From: Chloroflexota bacterium
Lineage (GTDB): Bacteria > Chloroflexota > Dehalococcoidia > Lucifugimonadales > GCA-2722455
DNA length: 64,000 nt
Direction of reading: 5' to 3'
NCBI GenBank assembly: GCA_002722455.1
Contig: PBMB01000002.1
Coordinates: 124,001 to 188,000, forward strand
Both the position numbers and the translations under genes were made by a program. The stretch's first letter is position 1, and every line of letters begins with the position of its first letter. Shown in pieces: positions 42,127 through 51,020 of this stretch. A model generated the notes under the pieces. The model did not search any database. It was not told where the DNA came from and saw only the letters and a list, made by a program, of their open reading frames with translations.

Positions 42127-42157
42127 AAAAAAATCCTTTATTGAAAAGGATTTTTTG
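42127..42157 (-). terminator. Rho-independent terminator
   Basis: AAAAAATCCTTT/AAAGGATTTTTT hairpin; ends the NUDIX gene on the - strand. Confidence 0.85.
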
Positions 42158-42164
42158 TATTAAT

Positions 42165-42605
42165 TTAAAAGTGTTGTCGTATTCTTTGTTCTAATTCCCA
42201 AACAAAAACAGTTTTCATAGAAGGACACATTAGAGTAACCGCTTCTTCTATACTAAACATTTTGAAGTCATCTACTTCTGGATAACTAGTATATTCTTTC
42301 TCGACCATAGAAGTGCATTTTAATGAATTAAAGTCAATATCTTTATTATAACAAACAAAAAGATGTATTCTTTTGTGTTTATTATATGGATGTTCTCCAA
42401 AATCAATTAATTTATCTTCTTCATTAATGCATATAGATGTTTCCTCCAAAACTTCTCGAATAGCAGCTTCTTTTGATGTTTCTTTGTTTTCTCTTCTTCC
42501 TTTTGGGAAGTCCCAGAAATCTTTTTGATTAGTAGGATGAACCATCAATATTTTTTGCTTTAAGGTATCAACGAAAACGACTCCACAAGTTATTTGCTTT
42601 GACAT
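42165..42605 (-). CDS. NUDIX hydrolase (146 aa)
   Basis: NUDIX box G36-x5-E42-x7-R50-E51-V-x-E54-E55 is intact apart from Ser in place of the last Gly. These enzymes hydrolyse nucleoside diphosphates linked to another group, with a Mg ion held by the box glutamates. The upstream W-D-F-P-K-G is typical. Substrate unknown. Monocistronic with its own terminator. Confidence 0.92.
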   Translation of the reverse strand: MSKQITCGVVFVDTLKQKILMVHPTNQKDFWDFPKGRRENKETSKEAAIREVLEETSICINEEDKLIDFGEHPYNKHKRIHLFVCYNKDIDFNSLKCTSMVEKEYTSYPEVDDFKMFSIEEAVTLMCPSMKTVFVWELEQRIRQHF

Positions 42606-42795
42606 ACTTTCTACCTCTTTGTTTATTTAGTGATATTATACAAGTATATGAGTTTTTTTGCAACTACATTTTTTAAAAAACAAGATCTATTATACTTTTG
42701 TTAAATTTTAATGAATCTTTAATTATATAATATTATAAATATTTATAAATGTTAAAATTAGAAAAGCATAAGAATGTAATTGAAGGAGAAATCAT

Positions 42796-43260
42796 ATGCA
42801 TATACAAAAATTAAATAAAGAACATATACCTGAATTATTGGAAATTCAGGAAAATGTAGATATAAAATTTTTTAACAAAAGAAATTTAGATAATTTTAAA
42901 AATTTATTTGATAATGGTTTTTGCGTAGGTGTTTTTAAAAACAAAGAATTGGTTGGATATTCAAGAGTTTTATTTGATTTACCAGATAAAAATAAAAAAA
43001 TAACAGATTATTATTGCCGTTTCAAAACAGCAACATTTAACGGTTCAGTAATAAAACCAGAATATAGAGGATTAAATTTACAGTATGAAATGCATCAATA
43101 TTCATTAAAAAATATACAAGACAAAAAAATAATTTTATCATTAGTTCATCCTGATAATATAAATTCAAAAAGGAATCTTGAAAAATCAGGATTTAAAGAA
43201 ATTGATAAGATCTTTGTTTATGGAGAAAAAGAAAGATTACTTATGGAAAAAAAATTATAA
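42796..43260 (+). CDS. GNAT-family N-acetyltransferase (154 aa)
   Basis: Motif A near residues 92-104 (S-V-I-K-P-E-Y-R-G-L-N-L-Q) replaces the usual Q/R-x-x-G-x-G/A with R-G-L-N-L-Q. It is followed by V-H-P-D-N and S-K-R-N-L-E-K-S-G-F, typical of the motif B end. Uses acetyl-CoA to acetylate an amine. Strong AAGGAGAAAT ribosome binding site. Substrate unknown. Confidence 0.82.
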   Translation: MHIQKLNKEHIPELLEIQENVDIKFFNKRNLDNFKNLFDNGFCVGVFKNKELVGYSRVLFDLPDKNKKITDYYCRFKTATFNGSVIKPEYRGLNLQYEMHQYSLKNIQDKKIILSLVHPDNINSKRNLEKSGFKEIDKIFVYGEKERLLMEKKL

Positions 43261-43275
43261 AATTAATATAGAAAA

Positions 43276-43307
43276 AGAGAGATGTCTACAACATCTCTCT
43301 GTATTTT
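43276..43307. terminator. Bidirectional terminator
   Basis: AGAGAGATGT-CTACA-ACATCTCTCT, overlapping the 3' end of the HD gene. Confidence 0.78.
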
Positions 43308-43861
43308 TGAAGATTTTCGATGGCAATATCTAAGAAATATTCTTTATAAAAAGAAGTATGAAATATCATATTTTTATCTCTAAGAATTGTGTCAATGAAA
43401 TCTAAAACTCCGTTTTTAATTTCTTCGTCGGAATAAATAGCAGAATACTCTTTTTCTACTTTTTGTCTATTTTCTATAAAAGAATGCCAAGGAAGTGCCA
43501 AGCTATGCATATCTACATCAAGAACAATCTTAGAATCTTCAATAGTAGACTTATGTTTTTTTGTATCTAATATAATCTGCTTTACTTTTTGAACTTCTGA
43601 ATCTTCAAATCCGAAATCTTGTTCTTTATTGCAAACTTCAAAAAAAGCAGCACTATCTTCTTCATTAGTTTTTGAATCTAATTTATAAACAATATCATGG
43701 AATAGCCAAGCAACATATTGAACATCAGAAATATTTTCCCCCTTACGTTCAAAAGTTTCTAACATAAAAAGACCTAAATCTAAATGGTTTTTGTTATGAA
43801 AAACTCTGTGTTTTTCTTCATAATATGGAATTACAAAATTGTAAATATCTTTAATAACCAC
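43286..43861 (-). CDS. HD superfamily metal-dependent phosphohydrolase (191 aa)
   Basis: H22-N-K-N-H26, then H55-D56 (W-L-F-H-D), and D-V-D-M-H later, matching the predicted HD phosphohydrolase family COG4339 (Y-H-N-x-x-H, F-H-D, D-x-D). Acts on an unknown phosphate substrate, probably a nucleotide. Divergent from the ECF sigma gene, sharing the palindrome at 43899. Confidence 0.85.
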   Translation of the reverse strand: MVIKDIYNFVIPYYEEKHRVFHNKNHLDLGLFMLETFERKGENISDVQYVAWLFHDIVYKLDSKTNEEDSAAFFEVCNKEQDFGFEDSEVQKVKQIILDTKKHKSTIEDSKIVLDVDMHSLALPWHSFIENRQKVEKEYSAIYSDEEIKNGVLDFIDTILRDKNMIFHTSFYKEYFLDIAIENLQKYREML

Positions 43862-43898
43862 AACAACTCCTTTTAATTTTTTTAAACTTTATCATTTT

Positions 43899-43915
43899 TT
43901 GACATTCGATGTCAA
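43899..43915. promoter_or_regulatory. Perfect palindrome covering divergent -35 elements
   Basis: TTGACAT-TCG-ATGTCAA. Its left arm is the -35 of the + strand sigma-factor promoter and its right arm read on the - strand is TTGACA for the HD gene. A repressor bound here would block both. Confidence 0.65.
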
Positions 43916-43927
43916 CTAAAATACAAT
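43899..43927 (+). promoter_or_regulatory. Sigma-70 promoter of the ECF sigma operon
   Basis: TTGACA, 17-bp spacer, TACAAT. Confidence 0.82.
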
Positions 43928-43968
43928 AGTCAACGTTTATAAAAAGAAAAAAATAGAGAAAGAGAATT

Positions 43969-44445
43969 TTGAATTGGGATCAGTTTTTTAAAGAACACGA
44001 AAAACAAGCTTATTTAATAGCTGTAAAATATATTAAAAATAAAGATGACGCTTTTGATATCGTTCAAGAAGCTATGATTTCTATGTATAAAAATTATGAA
44101 AACATAAATCAATCAGAAGCCAAGCCATTATTCTATAAAATACTAAATAGTAAAATGACAGATAAGTATAGACAACTAAAAAGACTTTGGAATCTTTTTT
44201 CGAGTGAAGAAATAGAAATGGAATATAATTGTATTAGTGAGGTAAAAAAAGAAATAGATCTGCTGCAAAAAGAATTGGATAAGCTATCTTCCACACAGCA
44301 AAGAGTGTTTTTATTAAAAACAGTAGAAGAAATGACATTTAAAGAAATCGCCATTGCACTTTCTATATCTGAAAGTACAGCAAAAACACATTATTCTAGA
44401 GGATTAAAAAAAATTCAAGAAAATGTCAACCATAATGAAAATTAG
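43969..44445 (+). CDS. ECF-type RNA polymerase sigma factor (158 aa)
   Basis: Region 2 with K-D-D-A-F-D-I-V-Q-E-A-M near residues 25-37 and region 4 with a helix-turn-helix (T-F-K-E-I-A-I-A-L-S-I-S-E-S-T-A-K-T-H-Y-S-R near 120-143). Two-domain size without region 1 or 3 fits an ECF sigma. Starts at TTG. Followed by a small membrane protein and an exported Spy-like protein, the pattern of a sigma factor with its membrane regulator and an envelope-stress effector. Confidence 0.93.
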   Translation: MNWDQFFKEHEKQAYLIAVKYIKNKDDAFDIVQEAMISMYKNYENINQSEAKPLFYKILNSKMTDKYRQLKRLWNLFSSEEIEMEYNCISEVKKEIDLLQKELDKLSSTQQRVFLLKTVEEMTFKEIAIALSISESTAKTHYSRGLKKIQENVNHNEN

Positions 44446-44471
44446 AACGTTATCTTGATGTGAGGTGAAAA

Positions 44472-44813
44472 ATGAATGAACTAAAAATAAAAAGCACGAT
44501 AAAAAATGAATTAAATGCTATTTCAAAAGAAGACAAAGATAATTTATCTAGTATTAGAATGGCAGCTTTAAACAAAGTTGAACATGAAAGTAATAACTTT
44601 TTTTTAAAGCCAATAATAACAACAGCTTTTATTGTTCCATTAATTTTTTTATTAAATATGAATATTCAAAAACAAAATATAAGCAATGTTGATTCAACAA
44701 TAGCTTCAACACAATTTGATAAAAATGTTTATGAATGGACAGATAATGAGTTTGTTTATGCAATGACCTTAGACACTTATGAAATAGAAATAGAAGATTA
44801 TTATCTATACTAA
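44472..44813 (+). CDS. Single-span membrane protein, probable anti-sigma (113 aa)
   Basis: Cytoplasmic helical N-terminus (1-44), one membrane span (about 46-62) and a short periplasmic acidic tail with many Tyr/Glu/Asp. The position directly after an ECF sigma gene and the topology are those of a regulator holding the sigma factor at the membrane. No named anti-sigma domain is certain. AGGTGAAAA ribosome binding site. Confidence 0.65.
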   Translation: MNELKIKSTIKNELNAISKEDKDNLSSIRMAALNKVEHESNNFFLKPIITTAFIVPLIFLLNMNIQKQNISNVDSTIASTQFDKNVYEWTDNEFVYAMTLDTYEIEIEDYYLY

Positions 44814-44837
44814 AATAAACACACAACAGGAGAAAAA

Positions 44838-45308
44838 ATGAGAAAAATACTTTTACCACTATTATTGGCAGGAATACTATCACCAGCATTTGCTTTGGCA
44901 GATCATCATGAAGATAGAAAAAAAATGCATGAAATGACGGACTCTGAAAAAGAAGCATTCTTTGAAGATAAGATTCAAAAAATGGAATCTGATATTCAAG
45001 CATTGAAAGAAATGACATTAGAAGAAAAAGAAGATTGGTTCAAAAATAAAAAACGTCATATGAAAAAGAAACATAAACATATGAAAAAAGCTTGTGATAA
45101 ATTAGATTCAGGAAAAATAAGAGAGTTTGATTATGATAAAGCAAAAGAAAGAATGATAAATTCTCAAAAATTTCAAAAAGCCTCAAAAGAAAAACAAGAG
45201 AAAATGTTAAACAGATTAGAAGAATTTAATAATTTATCTCATGATGAAAAACAAAAAAGAATGGAAAAAAAGAAAGAAAAGTTACAAAAATACTGTAACA
45301 ATAAATAA
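44838..45308 (+). CDS. Exported Spy/CpxP-like helical protein (156 aa)
   Basis: Signal peptide (1-21, ending F-A-L-A before D-H-H-E). The mature part is helical, rich in Lys/Glu/Met and His, with repeated M-T-x-E/D-E-K-E segments resembling the LTXXQ/Spy pattern. Periplasmic chaperone or envelope-stress sensor by analogy. It ends the three-gene sigma unit. The two Cys near 95 and 153 could pair. Confidence 0.68.
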   Translation: MRKILLPLLLAGILSPAFALADHHEDRKKMHEMTDSEKEAFFEDKIQKMESDIQALKEMTLEEKEDWFKNKKRHMKKKHKHMKKACDKLDSGKIREFDYDKAKERMINSQKFQKASKEKQEKMLNRLEEFNNLSHDEKQKRMEKKKEKLQKYCNNK

Positions 45309-45320
45309 ATAAAATGACCT

Positions 45321-45346
45321 AAAAACAGCCTTTTATGGCTGTTTTT
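45321..45346 (+). terminator. Rho-independent terminator
   Basis: AAAAACAGCC-TTTTAT-GGCTGTTTTT with T-run. Confidence 0.9.
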
Positions 45347-45398
45347 GTTTAAAAAAAAGCCAATCAATAAAAAAAATGCAAAATATTATAAAAAAGTC

Positions 45399-45427
45399 TT
45401 GCATTAATATCTAACAAACACTATAAT
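45399..45427 (+). promoter_or_regulatory. dnaK promoter
   Basis: TTGCAT, 17-bp spacer, TATAAT. It reads as sigma-70; no clear sigma-32 CCCAT element was seen. Confidence 0.8.
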
Positions 45428-45472
45428 ACATTCCGATTTGAAACAAAAAGTAAAAAATAGGAGAAAAAAACT

Positions 45473-47365
45473 ATGGGTAAAATTATTGGTATCGATCTAG
45501 GCACAACAAACTCTTGCGTATCTGTGCTTGATGGTGAAACTGCAAAAATTATTGAAAATGCGGAAGGTAAACGTACCACACCATCTGTGATTGCATATAC
45601 TGATGTAGAAACTCTAGTAGGTGAAACGGCTCAACGCCAGCGTGTAACAAACCCTAAGAATACATTATTCGGTATTAAACGTCTAATTGGTAATCGTTTT
45701 GATTCAGAAGAAGTTCAACGTGATATCGAAATTATGCCTTTCAATATTATTCAAGCAGACAATGGTGACGCTTGGGTAGAAGTAAACGGTAAAGAAATGG
45801 CTCCGCCACAAGTTTCTGCCGAAATCCTAAAGAAAATGAAGAAAACAGCAGAAGATTATCTAGGTGAACCAGTAGATGGTGCGGTAATCACAGTTCCTGC
45901 TTACTTTAATGACGCTCAACGTCAAGCAACTAAAAACGCAGGTAAAATTGCAGGTCTAGACGTAAAACGTATTATCAACGAACCAACAGCAGCAGCACTA
46001 GCTTATGGTGTAGATAAAACAGAAGACGAGCAAGTAATTGCAGTATATGACCTTGGTGGTGGTACATTTGACGTATCAATTATCGAAATCTCTGTAATTG
46101 ACGGTGAGAAACAAATCGAAGTGCTTTCAACAAATGGTGACACACACCTTGGTGGTGAAGATTTTGATAACGTTCTTATCAACTACCTAGTAGAAGAATT
46201 CCAAGAGAAAGAAGGTGTAGATCTTCGTAAAGATTCTCTAGCTCTTCAACGTGTTAAAGACGCTGCAGAAAAAGCGAAAATTGAACTTTCTTCTGCAATG
46301 CAAACAAGTGTAAACCTTCCTTATGTTACGGCAGATGCGACTGGACCTAAACATATGGATATTCAACTAACACGTGCAAAATTCCAAAGCCTAGTAGAGT
46401 CACTGATTGATCGTAGTTTTAAAGCTATTGATCAGGCAGTTTCTGACGCAGGTATTTCTAAGTCAGAAATTACAGATGTCCTTCTTGTTGGTGGTATGAC
46501 TCGTATGCCACTTGTTCAAGAAAAAGTAGCAAATCATTTTGGTAAAGAGCCACGTAAAGACGTAAACCCTGATGAAGCAGTAGCAACGGGGGCAGCAATT
46601 CAAGGTGGTGTTCTTTCTGGTGACGTTAATGACGTTCTTCTTCTTGATGTAACTCCGCTATCTATCGGTATTGAAACAATGGGTGGTGTTATGACTAAAC
46701 TTATTGAAAAGAATACAACTATTCCAACAGAAGCGACTCAACAATTTACAACTGCAGAAGATGGTCAACAGGCAGTAACTGTTCATGTTCTTCAAGGTGA
46801 ACGTAAACAGGCGGTTGATAACAAGTCTCTTGGTCAATTTGAATTACGTGGTATTCCTGTTCACCTGAAACGTGGTGAGCCACAAATTGAAATTAAACTA
46901 AGTCTAGACGCTGACGGTATACTTCAAGTTACTGCCGAAGAGAAGAAAACAGGCATTAAGCAAGAAATTCGAATTGAAGCAAATGGTGGTATGTCAGAAG
47001 ACGAAATCGAACAAGCGATTCAAGAAGCAGAAGCAAACTCAGAAGCGGATGCGAAATTTGAAAAACTTGTAGAAGAAACAAACAAGTCTGAAACATTAAT
47101 TTATGGTGTTAAATCTCGTATGGAAGGTGCAGAAGACGCAACTGTGACAGCAAAAATTGAAGCTCTTCAAGCAGCAATGACAGCAAAAGATGTTGAAGCA
47201 ATGACTTCTGCTCAAGCTGAACTTCAAGGTGCTATCCAACAATGGAACACTGATCAACAAGCAGCACAACAACCACAAAGTGATGTAGAGCAAGACGTTC
47301 GAGCAGAATCAACAGCAGACGATGGTATTTCTGACGCTGAATTTGAAGAAGTTAAAGATCAATAA
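45473..47365 (+). CDS. dnaK: Hsp70 chaperone DnaK (630 aa)
   Basis: Complete Hsp70: [10 protein letters not shown] near residue 5, the [11 protein letters not shown] segment, [12 protein letters not shown]-x-T-R-M-P phosphate loop, the hydrophobic D-V-T-P-L-S-I-G linker and a C-terminal lid ending E-E-V-K-D-Q. ATP-driven folding of unfolded proteins with a J-protein and GrpE. Only a CbpA-like J protein (9820) is in the window; grpE and a classical dnaJ are not adjacent, which is unusual. Codon use is much richer in CGT, GGT and GTA/C than most neighbours, as expected for high expression. AGGAG ribosome binding site. Confidence 0.98.
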   Translation: MGKIIGIDLGTTNSCVSVLDGETAKIIENAEGKRTTPSVIAYTDVETLVGETAQRQRVTNPKNTLFGIKRLIGNRFDSEEVQRDIEIMPFNIIQADNGDAWVEVNGKEMAPPQVSAEILKKMKKTAEDYLGEPVDGAVITVPAYFNDAQRQATKNAGKIAGLDVKRIINEPTAAALAYGVDKTEDEQVIAVYDLGGGTFDVSIIEISVIDGEKQIEVLSTNGDTHLGGEDFDNVLINYLVEEFQEKEGVDLRKDSLALQRVKDAAEKAKIELSSAMQTSVNLPYVTADATGPKHMDIQLTRAKFQSLVESLIDRSFKAIDQAVSDAGISKSEITDVLLVGGMTRMPLVQEKVANHFGKEPRKDVNPDEAVATGAAIQGGVLSGDVNDVLLLDVTPLSIGIETMGGVMTKLIEKNTTIPTEATQQFTTAEDGQQAVTVHVLQGERKQAVDNKSLGQFELRGIPVHLKRGEPQIEIKLSLDADGILQVTAEEKKTGIKQEIRIEANGGMSEDEIEQAIQEAEANSEADAKFEKLVEETNKSETLIYGVKSRMEGAEDATVTAKIEALQAAMTAKDVEAMTSAQAELQGAIQQWNTDQQAAQQPQSDVEQDVRAESTADDGISDAEFEEVKDQ

Positions 47366-47387
47366 TTAACTAATTATTAAACAATAA

Positions 47388-47416
47388 AAAGCCACAATGC
47401 CTATTGTGGTTTTTTT
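47388..47416 (+). terminator. Rho-independent terminator
   Basis: CCACAAT-GCCT-ATTGTGG with T-run. Confidence 0.88.
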
Positions 47417-47427
47417 GTTTGTAAATA

Positions 47428-47436
47428 TGCTATAAT
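47428..47436 (+). promoter_or_regulatory. Extended -10 promoter
   Basis: TGCTATAAT upstream of the 47460 gene. Confidence 0.6.
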
Positions 47437-47459
47437 ATACAAAAAAGAAGGTGATTGCT

Positions 47460-48704
47460 TTGAATAAAGAAGATTACAATTTTATAAAAAACAATGATTA
47501 CATGGATGTCTTTGAATCCTATAATAGTTTAAAATTGGAGTATTATTGTTTTCAATTGATTGATTATGAATTAACTAAAGAAAAAAGACTTTGTGCTTTA
47601 GAAAAATTAATTAAATCTTCTAGTTATCTAAGTAATAAAAAGAAAATATTATCACATATCTCAAATGAAGATTTTTTGAATCTTTATAAAGAAAAAGATT
47701 TCGAAGTGTCAAATCTAAATCTTTTAAAGGAAATAGCAGACAAAGACTTTTTTGAAAGTGAAGTAAATAAAGAATTTGAAAGATTAAATGACCATTTCAT
47801 AAATGGCTCTCCTTATCACTCATTAAAGAAAGATTTTTTTATTTTTATATATTACGTATTTAAAGAATCAAAAGAAATTTGGTGGCATTTTAATGAAGAG
47901 CAAATGCTTGAGATATTGAAATCAAGCTTGAATACATTAAAAGATTCAGACTCAAGTTGTAGGAATTCAGGGCAACTATTTAGTTATTATGCTGATATAT
48001 TATCTCCGTTAGAGGAAAAATCTTCTTTGAAAATAAAAAAAACAGATTATAGATTTTTTAAAGAAAAATATTTAAAAGTTTTAAATAATGATTTTATAAA
48101 ACCTTTAAAGAAAAGCGTTTTATTTAAAGGGTCTAATCCAAGAATGGACTCATTGTTAAAATATTTTTGTGTTATAGAACAATTTAGCCCGAATGAAAAA
48201 GAGAGCTTGAGTAATCTAACAGAAGAACTGATAGGGTTTTCTTGTGAAAAATTGTCTGAGTTGTCGAATTATTCTTCATCAAGAGATTCATTCATAAAAT
48301 CATTAATAGTAATAGTGTTAAAAACTGAGACGGAAGATTCATTTTTAAAAGTTATAAGAGAAGGGAAGTTGCAAAAAGTCACAATAAATCTAAATTATTA
48401 TATTGAAGAAATGGATACTGAAGAAGTGGATAAAATAATTGCTTTTTTACAAAATGAAGATTTGGAAAAGCATAACATTTCTATAAATTTATATGGAAAA
48501 GGATTGTCTCTTACTTTTGAAGATAATACTGTTTTCCCTGTTCACGAAATGGATAAAACAAAGTTATCATTAAGATTGTCGGAAGCAGATCCTATGAAAA
48601 TTATGAAAATTATTGAAGAATCTCATGATGAAAATATTTTTAATGAAAAAGGGAGGATTAAAGAAGATTTTTTTGAATATTTAGAAATGAGATTGAGCAA
48701 ATAA
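47460..48704 (+). CDS. Hypothetical helical protein (414 aa)
   Basis: TTG at 47460 is preferred over GTG 47451 because the AAGG ribosome binding site ends where the GTG begins. Not recognised. Entirely cytoplasmic, helical in residues 1-270 with a more beta-like region at 290-370. No motif seen. It sits between dnaK and a lipoprotein gene, each with its own signals. Confidence 0.65.
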   Translation: MNKEDYNFIKNNDYMDVFESYNSLKLEYYCFQLIDYELTKEKRLCALEKLIKSSSYLSNKKKILSHISNEDFLNLYKEKDFEVSNLNLLKEIADKDFFESEVNKEFERLNDHFINGSPYHSLKKDFFIFIYYVFKESKEIWWHFNEEQMLEILKSSLNTLKDSDSSCRNSGQLFSYYADILSPLEEKSSLKIKKTDYRFFKEKYLKVLNNDFIKPLKKSVLFKGSNPRMDSLLKYFCVIEQFSPNEKESLSNLTEELIGFSCEKLSELSNYSSSRDSFIKSLIVIVLKTETEDSFLKVIREGKLQKVTINLNYYIEEMDTEEVDKIIAFLQNEDLEKHNISINLYGKGLSLTFEDNTVFPVHEMDKTKLSLRLSEADPMKIMKIIEESHDENIFNEKGRIKEDFFEYLEMRLSK

Positions 48705-48708
48705 AGCT

Positions 48709-48736
48709 TTGTTTTTAGATAAAAAAGTGATATAAT
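48709..48736 (+). promoter_or_regulatory. Sigma-70 promoter (extended -10)
   Basis: TTGTTT, 16-bp spacer, TATAAT with TG extension. Transcription to the lipoprotein gene at 48904 would give a leader of about 160 nt containing the hairpin at 48756-48772. Confidence 0.7.
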
Positions 48737-48755
48737 GATGTTTTGAAAAAAGAAA

Positions 48756-48772
48756 GGGACATTCATTGTCCC
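48756..48772 (-). terminator. Hairpin: terminator on - strand, leader structure on + strand
   Basis: GGGACA-TTCAT-TGTCCC. On the - strand it is followed by a T-rich run, so it can end the 25-codon gene; on the + strand it lies in the leader of the lipoprotein gene. Confidence 0.6.
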
Positions 48773-48781
48773 CCTTAACAC

Positions 48782-48859
48782 TTATATATTTTGGTTAATA
48801 AAACTTATCCTTAATGAGAGTGTATTAATAAGACATTGAATAGAGATAAAAGATTTCAT
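48782..48859 (-). CDS. Possible tiny protein (25 aa)
   Basis: A 25-codon frame starting MKSFISIQCLIN behind TAGGA, followed by a terminator-like hairpin. It is antisense to the leader of the lipoprotein gene. Hydrophobic/basic composition fits a small membrane or type-I-toxin-like peptide, but expression is unproven. Confidence 0.35.
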   Translation of the reverse strand: MKSFISIQCLINTLSLRISFINQNI

Positions 48860-48903
48860 TTTTTTCCTATTAATAAAAGATATTTTATACATAAAGAGGG
48901 TAT

Positions 48904-49512
48904 ATGAAAAATATATTATTATTTTTATCAGCATTAACATTATCTGGTTGTGGCAGTGTTCCTTATGCCTTTTTAGATACAAGTCCAAATGTAATAAACA
49001 GAACAGAGTTAAACAATAATTCTGAATTATTGGAGATTAGTAATTATTCTGAGATATTAAAATCAACAAAAGATTCAGATTATTTAACGGTATCTTTTAA
49101 TTGTGTTCAAAATTTAAAAACAGATTTTGTATCAATATCTTCAAGCATACATCCTTCAAATCCAAATTTTAGAGAAGAACAGCCATATTCAAAAGTAAAA
49201 GCAACTTATCTTTCAAAGCATTTAAACCATGAATTAAATTATATGTATTCAGGCGATAATTTATTAGTATTATTAAACATAGAAATGTTATTAAACGGTT
49301 TAGAAGAACAAGATTTATTATTATGGTCAATGGAAGAAAATTATAATATCCTTATAAATGGAAATCAAGAAAAGTTCTATAAATCAGTAAATAGGGACAG
49401 AAAAGAATTTGTAAAAATAATGAAAACTTGTTTAGAAGCAAACAAAAAAAGCCAAGAAAAAATAACAGAAGAAGTAAGGGCAACAAAAAAAGATTTAAAT
49501 GTATTAATTTAG
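48904..49512 (+). CDS. Exported lipoprotein (202 aa)
   Basis: Signal peptide with lipobox L-S-G-C (Cys16) and Gly after the Cys. The mature part is helical and charged with no named domain; the C-terminal 30 residues form a basic/acidic helix. AGAGGGT ribosome binding site. Monocistronic behind a long leader. Confidence 0.8.
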   Translation: MKNILLFLSALTLSGCGSVPYAFLDTSPNVINRTELNNNSELLEISNYSEILKSTKDSDYLTVSFNCVQNLKTDFVSISSSIHPSNPNFREEQPYSKVKATYLSKHLNHELNYMYSGDNLLVLLNIEMLLNGLEEQDLLLWSMEENYNILINGNQEKFYKSVNRDRKEFVKIMKTCLEANKKSQEKITEEVRATKKDLNVLI

Positions 49513-49536
49513 AAGAGGCGAGAGCCTCTTTTTTTT
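49513..49536 (+). terminator. Rho-independent terminator
   Basis: AAGAGGC-GAGA-GCCTCTT with T-run. Confidence 0.9.
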
Positions 49537-49614
49537 GTCGATATTAAAGTATTTTATTTTTTGATTTTATTATTAAATGTAGTATCTTATTTTTAATAAA
49601 TAGGAGAAATATTA

Positions 49615-50982
49615 ATGGATAATGTGTTATCAAAAAACAGAACAATATTAATATTGTTTTTAGAAGGATTTGTATCTGTTTCTTTACAGATGGTTATGAT
49701 GCGACAACTTGTGCCATTTGTAGGTAGTTCAGTAATAGTATCGAGTTTAGTAGTGGGAATATTCTTGGCTTCACTTTCTCTCGGTTATGTTTATGGTGGA
49801 AGAGTTAAAACAGACCATGTAAAAATATTATCAAGAAACTTGATAATATCTGCAGGAATAATTAGCTTGGGAGCTTCTTATTTGTTTATGAATTTTTGGT
49901 TTAGTTTTTCAAATTCAATTATCAATAATCCAATATTAGAAATATCGTTATATTTATTATTATTTTTAGCTCCAATCGTATTTCTTTTAGGTCAAACAGT
50001 TCCAATTTTAACAAATTTTTATAAGAGCAATAACGTATCAGAAATTACAGGTGATACATTAGCAATAAACACCATAGGAAGCGTTTTGGGTAGTATTGTT
50101 ACAGCAATAGTTTTCTTTTACTTTTTTGGTATGGGAAAAACAATTTTAATTGACGTAGTTCTTTTGGGTATTGTTTTATTTGTATTAATTGACAAAAAAG
50201 AATATGTAAAAAAAGGAGTTATTTCTATTCCTTTAATGATTTTTTGTTATTTTGTAAATGTGGATTATGAAGAAAAATCATTAACTTTAACTAATTCATA
50301 TAATAATTATCAAGTTCTGAAATATCCAGAAGGTCGTTACTTAATAATGAACAATTCTTATGCAAGTGCATTAATGAATGATGATAGTAATTGGGAATAT
50401 ATAAATAAAATAAAAAAAATAATGTTTCATGACAAAGAAATGTCTCTTGAAAATAAAGATATATTAGTTTTAGGATCTGGAGGTTTTACATTAAGCTATG
50501 GAAATGTGCCAAAGAATAACTTTACATATGTAGATATAGATCCAATGGTTAAAGATGTAGCAGAAAAATATTTTCTTCAAAATAATATTAATGGAGAGTT
50601 TATAGCAGAAGATGCAAGATTGTTTGTTAAAAAATCAAATAAAAAATATGACTCAATTCTTGTAGATTTATACTCAAGTAGACATTCAATACCTTGGCAT
50701 CTATTAACAAATGAATTTTTTTCAGATATAAAGTCAGCAACGAAAAAAGATGGTTATGTATTCTTTAATATTGTAGCAAATGGAAGATTCGATTCTAAAT
50801 ATACAAGAGCAATTCATAACACAATTAATAATAATTTTAATTATTGTCACTCTTCACCTTTAACATATGATGATCAAGAATATGTAAATATAATCTATAT
50901 ATGTAAAAATGTAGAAGAAAAAGAAAGTGAAATATATGTAGATAATTTTTCTAAATCAGATTTAGATGAAATATTAAATTAA
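49615..50982 (+). CDS. Membrane protein with spermidine-synthase-like domain (455 aa)
   Basis: Residues 10-215 hold about seven membrane spans with small-residue motifs (G-Y-V-Y-G-G). Residues 280-440 are a class I SAM-fold domain of the spermidine synthase type: I-L-V-L-G-S-G-G-F near 283-291, Y-V-D-I-D-P (305-310), A-E-D-A-R (331-335) and I-L-V-D-L-Y-S-S (348-355). Such fused membrane proteins are common, and their aminopropyl-transfer activity is often unproven. The canonical diamine-binding Asp of Y-D-x-I-x-x-D is present as Y-D-S-I-L-V-D. Monocistronic. Confidence 0.85.
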   Translation: MDNVLSKNRTILILFLEGFVSVSLQMVMMRQLVPFVGSSVIVSSLVVGIFLASLSLGYVYGGRVKTDHVKILSRNLIISAGIISLGASYLFMNFWFSFSNSIINNPILEISLYLLLFLAPIVFLLGQTVPILTNFYKSNNVSEITGDTLAINTIGSVLGSIVTAIVFFYFFGMGKTILIDVVLLGIVLFVLIDKKEYVKKGVISIPLMIFCYFVNVDYEEKSLTLTNSYNNYQVLKYPEGRYLIMNNSYASALMNDDSNWEYINKIKKIMFHDKEMSLENKDILVLGSGGFTLSYGNVPKNNFTYVDIDPMVKDVAEKYFLQNNINGEFIAEDARLFVKKSNKKYDSILVDLYSSRHSIPWHLLTNEFFSDIKSATKKDGYVFFNIVANGRFDSKYTRAIHNTINNNFNYCHSSPLTYDDQEYVNIIYICKNVEEKESEIYVDNFSKSDLDEILN

Positions 50983-50985
50983 AAA

Positions 50986-51011
50986 AAACGTAGGCAATGC
51001 CTACGTTTTTT
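50986..51011. terminator. Bidirectional terminator
   Basis: ACGTAGGC-AAT-GCCTACGT with A and T runs on both sides. Confidence 0.9.
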
Positions 51012-51020
51012 GTTATTTTG

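Noticed and set aside
47096-47293. - strand Cys-rich frame inside dnaK
   Set aside because: Antisense shadow of the DnaK lid region.
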